A DNA stretch of 38,327 bases from the NCBI GenBank assembly GCA_021202635.1, contig JAJQCQ010000004.1, forward strand, positions 1-38,327, given 5' to 3'. The first letter of the stretch is position 1, and each line of letters starts with the position of its first letter. Made by a program: the position numbers and the translations under genes. Shown here piece by piece: positions 1 through 6,788 of the stretch. The DNA is from Lachnospiraceae bacterium (GTDB lineage: Bacteria; Bacillota; Clostridia; Lachnospirales; Lachnospiraceae). The notes under the pieces were generated by a model. It did not search any database and had not been told where the DNA came from. It was given only the letters and a program-made list of their open reading frames with translations.

Positions 1-40
1 AATTTAGTCCTTAAATCCGTTTCAGTGAGTCCTGGCTAGG

Positions 41-55
41 GTGTGACTTGTAACC
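41..55. repeat. GTTAC-type repeat end
   Basis: The bases gtgtgacttgtaacc resemble the ends of the dispersed intergenic palindromes found elsewhere in the window, for example 3531-3545 (ggtgtgacctgtaac) and 25606-25620. Only one arm is visible here; the rest of the element may lie further left or be eroded. Confidence 0.4.
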
Positions 56-94
56 TTTGGCGGGGACGGCTTGTAAAAGCGAAAAAGAAACTAC

Positions 95-123
95 TTGCCA
101 AACAGCTTCCGATATGATAAAGT
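95..123 (+). promoter_or_regulatory. promoter of putative antitoxin RNA
   Basis: TTGCCA at 95-100 and TAAAGT at 118-123 are separated by 17 bases, which predicts a start near 130. The transcript would begin a few bases before direct repeat copy 1 and run into the hairpin at 162-193. The -35 matches consensus at five of six positions and the -10 at four. Confidence 0.5.
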
Positions 124-135
124 ATCGATGTAGAG

Positions 136-154
136 AACGTAAGTAATGTATACA
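136..154 (+). repeat. direct repeat copy 1 (antitoxin 5' end)
   Basis: aacgtaagtaatgtataca. It matches 306-324 at 18 of 19 positions and lies at the predicted 5' end of the plus-strand RNA. Confidence 0.85.
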
Positions 155-161
155 AAAAACG

Positions 162-193
162 AAACCCCAAGGTGCTGGCACACCTTGGGGTTT
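162..193. terminator. two-way terminator shared by toxin and antitoxin RNAs
   Basis: A perfect 13-bp stem (162-174 with 181-193) has a six-base loop. Read on the minus strand the stem is followed by cgtttttt; read on the plus strand it is followed by a pyrimidine-rich tail (ctccctcttt). It can therefore end the convergent transcripts from both sides and is itself a region of full complementarity between them. Confidence 0.8.
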
Positions 194-229
194 CTCCCTC
201 TTTATCGGAGAGGTAATCCTTCTGACTTT

Positions 230-325
230 TTACTTCCGTTCATTATTTCCGTCAATCCACTTACCTATGTAGATCGCTACAACGTTCGCGGTAACAGAAA
301 TCAGAAACGTAAGTAGTGTATACAT
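230..325 (-). CDS. small membrane peptide, putative Fst-like type I toxin
   Basis: A 31-codon ORF, too short for most gene callers. It begins MYTLLTFLISV, continues with one hydrophobic segment (about residues 4-20, TFLISVTANVVAIYI), then has KWID at 22-25 and a charged tail ending NNERK. A hydrophobic span followed by W-[IL]-D and a charged end is the general shape of Fst/Ldr-type toxins, which insert in the membrane; the central proline of classical Fst is missing. The start is supported by acctcc (AGGAGGT-type site) at 333-338, seven bases away. A promoter at 372-400 and the terminator at 162-193 bound a transcript of about 200 nt, close to RNAI of par. Coding status is well supported by the ribosome site; toxin function is inferred from architecture. 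Confidence 0.7.
   Translation of the reverse strand: MYTLLTFLISVTANVVAIYIGKWIDGNNERK
306..324 (+). repeat. direct repeat copy 2 (over toxin start codon)
   Basis: aacgtaagtagtgtataca. It covers codons 1 to 7 of the toxin gene (read on the minus strand) except the first base of the ATG. One mismatch to copy 1, at 146 versus 316. Confidence 0.85.
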
Positions 326-371
326 CTTTATCACCTCCTATCCATACCGCTTTAGTGATGGTAACATCGTC

Positions 372-400
372 AGTATATCATCCCTTATCATATTTGGAAA
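372..400 (-). promoter_or_regulatory. promoter of putative toxin mRNA
   Basis: On the minus strand TTTCCA (395-400) and TATACT (372-377) are 17 bases apart. The predicted start near 365 leaves a leader of about 40 nt. It lies just beyond the pckA terminator, so the toxin gene looks like an independent unit. Confidence 0.6.
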
Positions 401-421
401 GTATTATCATGTAATGATTTC

Positions 422-456
422 AAAAAAAGAGCGTTCATATTATATGAACGCTCTTT
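422..456 (-). terminator. pckA terminator
   Basis: A perfect stem (aagagcgttcatat pairing with atatgaacgctctt, about 428-455) is followed on the minus strand by seven T. It lies 46 bases beyond the pckA stop codon and separates pckA from the toxin promoter. Confidence 0.9.
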
Positions 457-501
457 TCTCTATAACCTTATTATCTAATATTCCTGGTCTCTTAGTAACA
501 A

Positions 502-2106
502 TTACAGCTGCGGTCCCGCCGCTACAAGTGCCTTGCCAGCCTCATTGGTGGTGTACTTGTCGAAGTTCTTGATGAAGCGGCCAGCCAGATCCTGTGCCTT
601 TGTCTCCCACTCAGAAGCATCCGCATAGGTATCACGCGGGTCAAGGATAGCCGGATCTACGCCCGGAAGCTCGGTCGGTACTTCAAAGTCAAAGTGCGGA
701 ATCTTCTTGGTCGGTACGTTCAGGATGGAGCCATCCAGAATCGCGTCGATGATGCCGCGGGTATCCTTGATGGAGATACGCTTGCCAGTGCCGTTCCAGC
801 CGGTGTTTACCAGATAAGCCTTCGCGCCGCTCTGCTCCATTCTCTTTACGAGCTCCTCTGCGTACTTGGTCGGATGCAGCTCAAGGAAGGCCTGTCCGAA
901 GCATGCGGAGAAGGTCGGGGTCGGCTCTGTGATGCCGCGCTCAGTACCTGCCAGCTTCGCTGTGAAACCAGACAGGAAATAGTACTGTGTCTGCTCCGGT
1001 GTCAGGATCGATACCGGCGGAAGTACGCCAAACGCATCTGCGGAGAGGAAGATTACCTGCTTTGCAGCCGGTGCGGAGGATACCGGGCGTACAATATTCT
1101 CAATGTGGTCGATCGGATAAGATACACGTGTATTCTCTGTCACGCTCTTGTCCGCGAAATCGATCTTGCCATTCTCATCCAGAGTCACGTTCTCGAGAAG
1201 TGCGTTTCTCTTGATCGCGTTGTAGATGTCCGGCTCAGAATCCTTGTCCAGGTTGATTACCTTTGCGTAGCAGCCGCCCTCGAAGTTAAACACGCCGTTG
1301 TCATCCCAGCCGTGCTCGTCATCCCCGATCAGCAGACGCTTCGGATCCGTAGACAGAGTCGTCTTGCCGGTACCGGACAGACCGAAGAAGATCGCGGTGT
1401 TCTCACCGTTCATATCGGTATTTGCAGAGCAGTGCATGGAAGCAATGCCCTTCAGCGGCAGATAGTAGTTCATCATAGAGAACATACCCTTCTTCATCTC
1501 GCCGCCGTACCAGGTATTCAGGATCACCTGCTCACGGCTCGTGATATTGAACGCAACACAGGTCTCAGAGTTCAGACCCAGCTCTTTGTAATTGTCAACC
1601 TTTGCCTTAGAAGCGGTGTAAACGACGAAATCCGGCTCGAATGTCTCAAGCTCCTCTGCGGACGGCTTGATGAACATATTCTCTACAAAGTGTGCCTGCC
1701 ATGCCACTTCCATCATAAAGCGGATCGCCATACGGGTGTCCTTATTCGCGCCGCAATACGCATCTACAACAAACAGTCTCTTGCCGGAAAGCTGCTCCTG
1801 CGCCATCTTCTTTACTGCGGCCCAGGTCTCTTCGCTCATCGGGTGGTTGTCATTCTTATATCCCTCGGTCGTCCACCAAACGGTGTCCTTCGAGTTCTCA
1901 TCCATAACGATATACTTATCTTTCGGGGAACGTCCGGTATAAACACCTGTCATGACGTTTACCGCGCCCAGCTCGGAAACCTGACCCTTGTCATATCCGG
2001 TAAGCTCCGGCTTCATCTCTTCTTCATACAGGAATTCATACGAAGGATTGTGGACAATCTCCGTCACACCATTGATACCATACTTTGTCAAATCAACGCA
2101 TGCCAT
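502..2106 (-). CDS. pckA: phosphoenolpyruvate carboxykinase (ATP)
   Basis: A 534-aa protein that interconverts oxaloacetate + ATP and phosphoenolpyruvate + CO2 + ADP in the cytosol. In fermentative gut Clostridia it often runs in the ATP-forming, CO2-fixing direction. The nucleotide loop [11 protein letters not shown], the metal-binding IGDDEHGW, the FEGGCYAK segment and the RISIKDTR segment near the end are all present, and the length equals the family norm. The start ATG follows agaggtagagag. The gene is single: its own promoter (2222-2250) gives a leader of about 110 nt, and a strong terminator (422-456) ends it. The leader contains a tandem copy of cattttgaat at about 2181-2200, whose meaning is unknown. 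Confidence 0.98.
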   Translation of the reverse strand: MACVDLTKYGINGVTEIVHNPSYEFLYEEEMKPELTGYDKGQVSELGAVNVMTGVYTGRSPKDKYIVMDENSKDTVWWTTEGYKNDNHPMSEETWAAVKKMAQEQLSGKRLFVVDAYCGANKDTRMAIRFMMEVAWQAHFVENMFIKPSAEELETFEPDFVVYTASKAKVDNYKELGLNSETCVAFNITSREQVILNTWYGGEMKKGMFSMMNYYLPLKGIASMHCSANTDMNGENTAIFFGLSGTGKTTLSTDPKRLLIGDDEHGWDDNGVFNFEGGCYAKVINLDKDSEPDIYNAIKRNALLENVTLDENGKIDFADKSVTENTRVSYPIDHIENIVRPVSSAPAAKQVIFLSADAFGVLPPVSILTPEQTQYYFLSGFTAKLAGTERGITEPTPTFSACFGQAFLELHPTKYAEELVKRMEQSGAKAYLVNTGWNGTGKRISIKDTRGIIDAILDGSILNVPTKKIPHFDFEVPTELPGVDPAILDPRDTYADASEWETKAQDLAGRFIKNFDKYTTNEAGKALVAAGPQL

Positions 2107-2221
2107 AATACTCTCTACCTCTTTCTTTCATGCTTCTTGTCTTCATACCGGCTGTGCAGATCTGCATCGATCAGCACAGTCATTTTGAATCATTTTGAAT
2201 GGTTACAAAATTCCATCCCTA

Positions 2222-2250
2222 TTTATATAATACAAATCGGATTCTGTCAA
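2222..2250 (-). promoter_or_regulatory. pckA promoter
   Basis: On the minus strand TTGACA (2245-2250) and TATAAA (2222-2227) have a 17-base spacer, a near-consensus vegetative promoter with transcription starting near 2215. Confidence 0.8.
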
Positions 2251-2480
2251 GAAAAGTCTGTGTAAAAATCACTGATTTTGTTAAAAAATTATTTTTATAT
2301 CCATTCAGCATATAGCCCGCTATCCCGAACAGGCAATTTACCTGTCCCATTTATCACAGAACGCATTGAGCTGATCGGCGAACTTCGCGAGATGTTTCCC
2401 TCCCTTCCTCCCTTCAAACAAAACGTTTTGGACGCAGTATGACAGCGAGTATCCGACTCGCCGTGAATCATAGCCGCACG
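2251..2480. other. intergenic region, no gene seen
   Basis: Between the pckA promoter and the NUDIX stop there is no supported ORF. It holds a small hairpin (gcgagt/actcgc, about 2444-2460), the palindrome caaaacgttttg near 2420 and a pyrimidine-rich run (tccctcccttcctccc) around 2398-2415. None has a poly-T tail convincing enough for a terminator. Confidence 0.5.
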
Positions 2481-2948
2481 CTACCTCTCTGAGGAATATA
2501 TCCTTGTTTTCACTTCTGTCAGGACATCCCCCGCATAGCTCAGTTTCATCGAAAAGAACCTCTCATCCTCATCCAGGAGGCGAAGAAATTCCCGGTCTCC
2601 TTCCCATAGTTGCAGCTTCCATATCTCATCTCTGGGAATCCAGGCCAGTTCCCCCTCATCACAGGCAATGATCTCCCCCTCAAAGGAAGATGCCGTGTAC
2701 AGAAACATATATTCTGTCTCTCCATCCAGCACAAAAGTGATGATTCCCCGCAGACGATAGGAAAGAAGCGTCAGACCCGTTTCCTCTTTCACCTCTCTCA
2801 GCAGGCATTCCTCCGGTGTCTCCCCCGATTCAAACTTGCCTCCTACGCCAATCCATTTGCCATGATTGATATCGCGTTCCTTTTTGACCCGATGCAGCAT
2901 CAGATAAGCGCCATTTTGCTCAATATAGCATAAAGTCGTATTTAACAT
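2481..2948 (-). CDS. NUDIX hydrolase (MutT/8-oxo-dGTP diphosphatase-like)
   Basis: A NUDIX box is complete: G-G-K-F-E-S-G-E-T followed by REVKEETGL, matching GX5EX7REUXEEXGU. The enzyme should hydrolyse a nucleoside diphosphate linked to another group, and the sequence resembles the small MutT-type 8-oxo-dGTP pyrophosphatases, though substrate cannot be read from sequence. I start at the ATG at 2946-2948 (MLNTTLCYIEQ, 155 aa), because gaaaggaaag lies just before it and domain homology begins there; the upstream in-frame ATG at 3017 adds 23 unlikely residues without a ribosome site. It is a single gene on the minus strand, back to back with the metal resistance operon. Confidence 0.88.
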   Translation of the reverse strand: MLNTTLCYIEQNGAYLMLHRVKKERDINHGKWIGVGGKFESGETPEECLLREVKEETGLTLLSYRLRGIITFVLDGETEYMFLYTASSFEGEIIACDEGELAWIPRDEIWKLQLWEGDREFLRLLDEDERFFSMKLSYAGDVLTEVKTRIYSSER

Positions 2949-3107
2949 TTTCTTTCCTTTCTCATACCACCTGTCGATCCAGTTCCTTTTCGTATCTCCC
3001 ACGAGGCGTCTGCACAATATCTCCCTCGCTCTCTTATCATCTTAATCGATTTGCGGCAGAAAAGAAAGCCTTTCTTTTCAATTCTAAATAAGATTCTGAA
3101 ATTTGTA

Positions 3108-3135
3108 TTGACAAACAGCTCCATCTTATTATAAT
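3108..3135 (+). promoter_or_regulatory. promoter of the cad-type operon
   Basis: TTGACA at 3108-3113 and a perfect TATAAT at 3130-3135 with a 16-base spacer. Transcription would start near 3142, inside the operator. Confidence 0.8.
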
Positions 3136-3145
3136 AGGATTATAC

Positions 3146-3165
3146 ATATGAATGATTGTTCATTT
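3146..3165 (+). promoter_or_regulatory. ArsR/SmtB-family operator
   Basis: TGAA (3149-3152), six bases, then TTCA (3159-3162), inside a longer imperfect palindrome from 3146. This is the TGAA-N6-TTCA core bound by SmtB, CzrA and CadC repressors. Placed over the predicted transcription start, it should block the operon until metal binds the repressor encoded at 5527-5919. Confidence 0.75.
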
Positions 3166-3211
3166 GTTCATTCGTAAGATTCATATCAACCAGAGAAAGG
3201 ACGTTAAGAAA

Positions 3212-3430
3212 ATGAAAAAGACCTACAAAATCGATGTGGACTGCGCAAACTGTGCGAACAAGATGGAGGAAGCAGCGAAAAAAACAGCAGGAGTCAAAGA
3301 CGCGACGGTAAACTTCATGGCGCTCAAGATGATTGTAGAATTTGAGGACGGGCAGGAACCGAAAGCAGTCATGAAGGAGGTTTTAAAAAACTGTAAAAAG
3401 GTCGAGGACGATTGTGAGATCTTCCTGTAA
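3212..3430 (+). CDS. heavy-metal-associated (HMA) domain protein
   Basis: A 72-aa ferredoxin-fold metal chaperone. The metal-binding CANC motif is at Cys11 and Cys14 (DCANCANKM). A free HMA protein passes metal to, or buffers it for, a P-type ATPase. The ATPase downstream lacks its own N-terminal HMA domain, so this gene probably supplies that domain as a separate polypeptide. I start at the ATG at 3212, preceded by gagaaagga at about ten bases. The upstream in-frame ATG at 3152 lies inside the operator and is unlikely. First gene of the operon; the next gene follows after 149 bases that contain a palindromic repeat. Confidence 0.88.
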   Translation: MKKTYKIDVDCANCANKMEEAAKKTAGVKDATVNFMALKMIVEFEDGQEPKAVMKEVLKNCKKVEDDCEIFL

Positions 3431-3486
3431 ACTATCAGAAAGCATTTTTTTGCTGCTCTACTACAGCAAAGCAGTGACCGGATGTC

Positions 3487-3545
3487 GTTACAGGCGACAC
3501 CTGCAGTGGCTAAAAATGTGCATTTATCAAGGTGTGACCTGTAAC
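3487..3545. repeat. 59-bp inverted-repeat element between HMA gene and ATPase
   Basis: gttacaggcgacacc (3487-3501) and ggtgtgacctgtaac (3531-3545) are inverted copies with 13 of 15 positions matching. The ends are those of the dispersed GTTAC palindrome family seen in other gaps of the window. It sits inside an operon and could fold in the mRNA. Confidence 0.7.
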
Positions 3546-3579
3546 ACTCCATCAGACAACATACTAGGGAGACTCGGTT

Positions 3580-5451
3580 ATGAATAAAAAGCAGAAAAAA
3601 ATGTTCATTCGCATCCTCGTCGCGGCAGCACTGATGATTCTGTTCTCTTACCTGCCGGTCGATGGATATCTTCGCTTCGGACTCTTTATGATTCCCTACC
3701 TGGTGATCGGCTATGATATCCTGAAAAAAGCAGGCAAGGGAATCCGCAATCGACAGGTATTTGATGAAAATTTTCTGATGGCAGTCGCGACGCTGGGCGC
3801 CATTCTGCTTGGCGACTACAGCGAAGGCGTAGCCGTAATGCTCTTCTACCAGATCGGCGAGCTTTTCCAGAGCTACGCGGTCGGCAAAAGCCGCCGGAAT
3901 ATCAGCGACCTGATGGACATCCGCCCGGATTACGCAAACGTGGAGCATGACGGTATTCTTGAAAAGGTTGACCCGGATGAAGTGGAGATCGGCACGACCA
4001 TTGTCGTACAGCCCGGGGAAAAGGTTCCCATCGACGGAGTCATCCTGGAAGGAAAAACTTCCCTTAACACGAGTGCGCTGACGGGCGAAAGCCTGCCCCG
4101 CGACGCTGCTGTGGGCGATGAGATCATCAGCGGCTGCATCAACATGACTGGCATGATCCGGGTACGCACAACAAAGGAATTCGGGGAATCCACGGTTTCA
4201 AAAATTCTGGAGCTGGTCGAGAATTCCAGTTCCCGCAAATCCAGATCAGAGAATTGTATTTCCAAATTTGCGCGCTATTATACCCCGGCAGTCTGCTATG
4301 GTGCGATCGCGCTGGCCATCCTGCCGCCTCTGGTACGGATGCTGTTTCTTGGTCTGTCTCCGGAATGGGGCGACTGGATTTACCGCGCTTTGACCTTCCT
4401 CGTTATCAGTTGCCCCTGCGCCCTGGTTATCAGTATTCCGCTCAGCTTTTTTGCCGGAATCGGCGGCGCGAGCAACGCTGGCGTACTTGTCAAGGGATCC
4501 AATTATCTGGAAACCCTCTCACAGACAAAATATGTCGTATTCGACAAGACCGGCACTATGACTCAGGGTGTCTTCGAAGTGAGCGGCATCCATCACAGCT
4601 CACTGGAAAAGGAGCAATTGCTGGAATATGCGGCTTTAGCAGAGAGTGCGTCCTCGCACCCGATCAGCAAGAGCCTGCAGCGCGCCTGTGGAAAACCCAT
4701 TGACCGCTCCCGCGTCACGGATATTGAAGAAATCAGCGGCAACGGCGTAACCGCAAAGGTAGACGGAAAAACCGTTGCCGCCGGCAACGCAAAGCTGATG
4801 AACCGGCTTGGCATTTCCTATAAGGACTGTCACCAGGTCGGTACGGTTGTGCACATCGCTATCGACGGACAGTACGCAGGCCACATTCTGATCTCTGACA
4901 TTGTAAAGCCTACCGCAAAAGAAGCAATACAGAGTCTGAAAAAAACAGGCGTCGCAAAAGCCATCATGCTTACCGGCGACTCAAAGCGCGTTGCGGACCA
5001 GGTAGCGGCGGAGCTTGGTTTTGACGAAGTGTACAGCGAGCTGCTCCCTGCCGATAAGGTAGCAAAGGTCGAGGAGCTTTTGGAAAAGAAAAAATCAAAA
5101 ACAGAACAGCTTGCATTCGTCGGTGACGGCATCAATGACGCCCCGGTACTCTCCCGCGCTGATATCGGTATCGCGATGGGAGCGATGGGCTCCGACGCGG
5201 CGATTGAGGCTGCGGATGTCGTACTGATGGATGACGATCCGCTCAAGGTAGCCAAAGCCATTCGCATCTCACGCAAGTGCATCCGCATTGTCTACCAGAA
5301 TATTTATTTTGCGATTGGAATTAAAGCGATTTGCCTGATTCTCGGCGCGCTGGGCATCGCCAATATGTGGATGGCCATCTTCGCGGACGTCGGCGTCATG
5401 ATTCTCGCTGTATTGAACGCGATCCGGGCATTGTTTGTGAAAAAGCTGTAA
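3580..5451 (+). CDS. cadA: P1B-type Cd2+/Zn2+/Pb2+-exporting ATPase
   Basis: A 623-aa membrane pump that drives soft divalent metals out of the cell with ATP. The phosphatase loop TGES, the CPC transport motif at 278-280 (SCPCALVIS), the phosphorylated Asp322 in DKTGT, the HP motif in SSHPIS and the GDGINDAP hinge near 515 are all present. The last two membrane segments carry NIYFAIGIKA and IFADVGVMILAVLNAIR; a Lys and an Asp here are the signature of the P1B-2 (Zn/Cd/Pb) group rather than the copper group. No N-terminal HMA domain is present: the protein starts directly with a membrane segment, and the HMA is the separate gene before it. The ribosome site is agggag. The regulator follows 75 bases later. 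Confidence 0.95.
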   Translation: MNKKQKKMFIRILVAAALMILFSYLPVDGYLRFGLFMIPYLVIGYDILKKAGKGIRNRQVFDENFLMAVATLGAILLGDYSEGVAVMLFYQIGELFQSYAVGKSRRNISDLMDIRPDYANVEHDGILEKVDPDEVEIGTTIVVQPGEKVPIDGVILEGKTSLNTSALTGESLPRDAAVGDEIISGCINMTGMIRVRTTKEFGESTVSKILELVENSSSRKSRSENCISKFARYYTPAVCYGAIALAILPPLVRMLFLGLSPEWGDWIYRALTFLVISCPCALVISIPLSFFAGIGGASNAGVLVKGSNYLETLSQTKYVVFDKTGTMTQGVFEVSGIHHSSLEKEQLLEYAALAESASSHPISKSLQRACGKPIDRSRVTDIEEISGNGVTAKVDGKTVAAGNAKLMNRLGISYKDCHQVGTVVHIAIDGQYAGHILISDIVKPTAKEAIQSLKKTGVAKAIMLTGDSKRVADQVAAELGFDEVYSELLPADKVAKVEELLEKKKSKTEQLAFVGDGINDAPVLSRADIGIAMGAMGSDAAIEAADVVLMDDDPLKVAKAIRISRKCIRIVYQNIYFAIGIKAICLILGALGIANMWMAIFADVGVMILAVLNAIRALFVKKL

Positions 5452-5526
5452 ACAGGGAGGCCTTTCGCAAAACGTTTTAAAAGTAAATATCTGGAATAAA
5501 ATACAATGAAAGAAGGTGCAAACCTT

Positions 5527-5919
5527 ATGTCTGAAAAAACCAATATCTCCAACAAAGCAGTTGCCGACTGCTGCGGCTGCGATGAGTACGAAATCCACGA
5601 AAATCTGCTCAAAATCGTAAATGACACATTACCGAACGAGACCACGCTCTACGATCTGGCCGAGCTGTTCAAGGTTTTCGGCGATTCCACGCGCATCCGC
5701 ATCCTCTATGTGCTTTTTGAGGCAGAGGTCTGCGTCTGCGACCTTGCCTCGGCGCTGAACATGAACCAGTCCGCGATCTCCCATCAGCTGCGGATTCTGA
5801 AAGCAAACCGCCTGGTAAAAAGCCGCCGGGAAGGAAAATCTGTCTTTTACTCTCTCGCCGACGACCATGTGAGAACCATCCTGGCACAGGGCGAGGAACA
5901 TATTAACGAGGACTTATGA
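5527..5919 (+). CDS. cadC: CadC-type ArsR/SmtB metal-sensing repressor
   Basis: A 130-aa winged-helix repressor that should release the operator at 3146-3165 when metal binds. It shows both metal sites of CadC. The alpha3N site uses Cys69 and Cys71 in VCVCDLA, plus an N-terminal Cys cluster (C15, C16, C18 in DCCGCDE). The alpha5 site is complete: D112, H114, H125 and E128 in the D-x-H-x10-H-x2-E pattern. The recognition helix is NMNQSAISHQLRIL. I start at the ATG at 5527, which has gaaggtg in front, rather than 5506, which has none. The repressor is last in its operon, so induction also raises repressor levels. The Cys pairs favour Cd, Pb or Bi as inducers; the alpha5 site favours Zn. Confidence 0.92.
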   Translation: MSEKTNISNKAVADCCGCDEYEIHENLLKIVNDTLPNETTLYDLAELFKVFGDSTRIRILYVLFEAEVCVCDLASALNMNQSAISHQLRILKANRLVKSRREGKSVFYSLADDHVRTILAQGEEHINEDL

Positions 5920-6018
5920 GCCTTTTTCAGGTACCATCCGCGCCCTGATTGACTAAAGAAAACAGGATACGCATAACGAATGCAAAAAACGTACGGATAT
6001 AATACAGAGGAATTGTCC

Positions 6019-6636
6019 ATGATAAACCGGAACGATATGCTGGAATTAACCAGAAGAATGACGCTTGCGCGATCTTCCATCGACCGCATAGCGGGCGCTT
6101 ATTTCGATAGAGATGGCTATGTGGACGGGACATTCAACACCCACTTTCTGAAGCTGGAGGCGCCGGAGCGGGGCAGACACTTAAAAATCGCGAAGGATAT
6201 TATTTTTTCAGAAACAAACAGATGTCTGAATGATTACCGGATTCCGGATTCCGCGAAAAAACCGGGCAGCCTGTGGCAGCTTCTGGATGGAATAAAGGAA
6301 AGCGGTCTGAAAAATGACGCGTTTCTGGATATCCTGTACGAGCTGGTCGGGGAAGCCCATCACCCCGGCGCGCCGTACGCATTCCTGGTCTTTCACGGGC
6401 GTTATGATGTCCCGCAAAAAGGGGCGGATAAGGAATGGCTGGAGGGTTCTGAGGAAGTCTATGAATACCTGATCTGCGCACTTTGTACTCTCTCAGGAGA
6501 CTATGAGGCCGGCAGTCCGAAATTTGGATTCCTTTACCCGGCCTTTCGTGACCGCAGCTCCGACGGACGATATGTCAATGTTTTTGAGGCAAATCCACAA
6601 CAGCCGCATACCAGTCTTACGCAGCTTCTATTGTAA
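6019..6636 (+). CDS. DUF4317-like protein, short form
   Basis: A 205-aa protein of unknown function. The opening region (MLELTRRMTLARSSIDRIAG, AYFDRDGYVDGTF) and the later YDVPQKGAD, SEEVYEYLICALC and GFLYPAFRDRSSDGRYV segments resemble DUF4317 proteins of Clostridia, which as I recall are about twice this length, so this would be a short or N-terminal form. No signal peptide or membrane segment is seen. The start at 6019 is chosen because agagga lies eight bases before it; the ATG at 5980 has no ribosome site. It lies 99 bases after cadC with a TATAAT-like sequence at 5998-6003 but no good -35, so it could be read through from the cad operon. Confidence 0.65.
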   Translation: MINRNDMLELTRRMTLARSSIDRIAGAYFDRDGYVDGTFNTHFLKLEAPERGRHLKIAKDIIFSETNRCLNDYRIPDSAKKPGSLWQLLDGIKESGLKNDAFLDILYELVGEAHHPGAPYAFLVFHGRYDVPQKGADKEWLEGSEEVYEYLICALCTLSGDYEAGSPKFGFLYPAFRDRSSDGRYVNVFEANPQQPHTSLTQLLL

Positions 6637-6660
6637 GCAGAGTTTCATCTGATACTAAAA

Positions 6661-6708
6661 TCGCGCTTCTATACGTTTTCGCAAAATGCAAAAACGCCGG
6701 AAGCGCGA
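6661..6708. repeat. inverted repeat between convergent genes
   Basis: tcgcgcttc (6661-6669) pairs with gaagcgcga (6700-6708), and an inner cgtttt/aaaacg pair strengthens it. It lies between two converging genes and may act as a weak two-way terminator, but neither side has a proper T run. Confidence 0.5.
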
Positions 6709-6788
6709 ATCTGTTATCAGCCTTGCAACAATTCAAGACAGCATATCACAAATTTCCGTGCTGCTCAGTCTGAACTGTTACAATATTA

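Larger units (their letters stand above)
130..200 (+). ncRNA. putative antisense RNA antitoxin (RNAII-like)
   Basis: No ORF lies in this stretch, but it has a promoter-like sequence in front and a strong hairpin terminator at its end, giving an RNA of about 70 nt. It is convergent with the small membrane peptide gene at 230-325. Its 5' end carries a 19-base sequence (136-154) repeated at 306-324 with one mismatch. Because the toxin mRNA is read from the other strand, the RNA can pair with the toxin mRNA across its start codon and first codons, and also through the shared terminator. That is the layout of RNAII in the Fst/par system of plasmid pAD1. The assignment is inferred from architecture; no transcript is shown. 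Confidence 0.55.

Noticed and set aside
694..2265. 523-aa plus-strand ORF opposite pckA
   Set aside because: It is antisense to a certain gene, Arg/Cys/His-rich, has no ribosome site, and matches no domain; it exists because pckA uses few codons that give stops in that frame.
2419..2432. cre-like palindrome caaaacgttttg (and aaaacgtttt near 5470)
   Set aside because: The centre resembles a CcpA site, but the flanks do not fit and neither lies near a promoter.
3223..3948. 241-aa minus-strand ORF across the HMA gene and the ATPase start
   Set aside because: It is opposite two real genes and an intergenic repeat and has no ribosome site.
5998..6003. TATAAT before the DUF4317-like gene as a promoter
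   Set aside because: No -35 sequence at a usable distance; the TTGACT at 5949 is 43 bases away.
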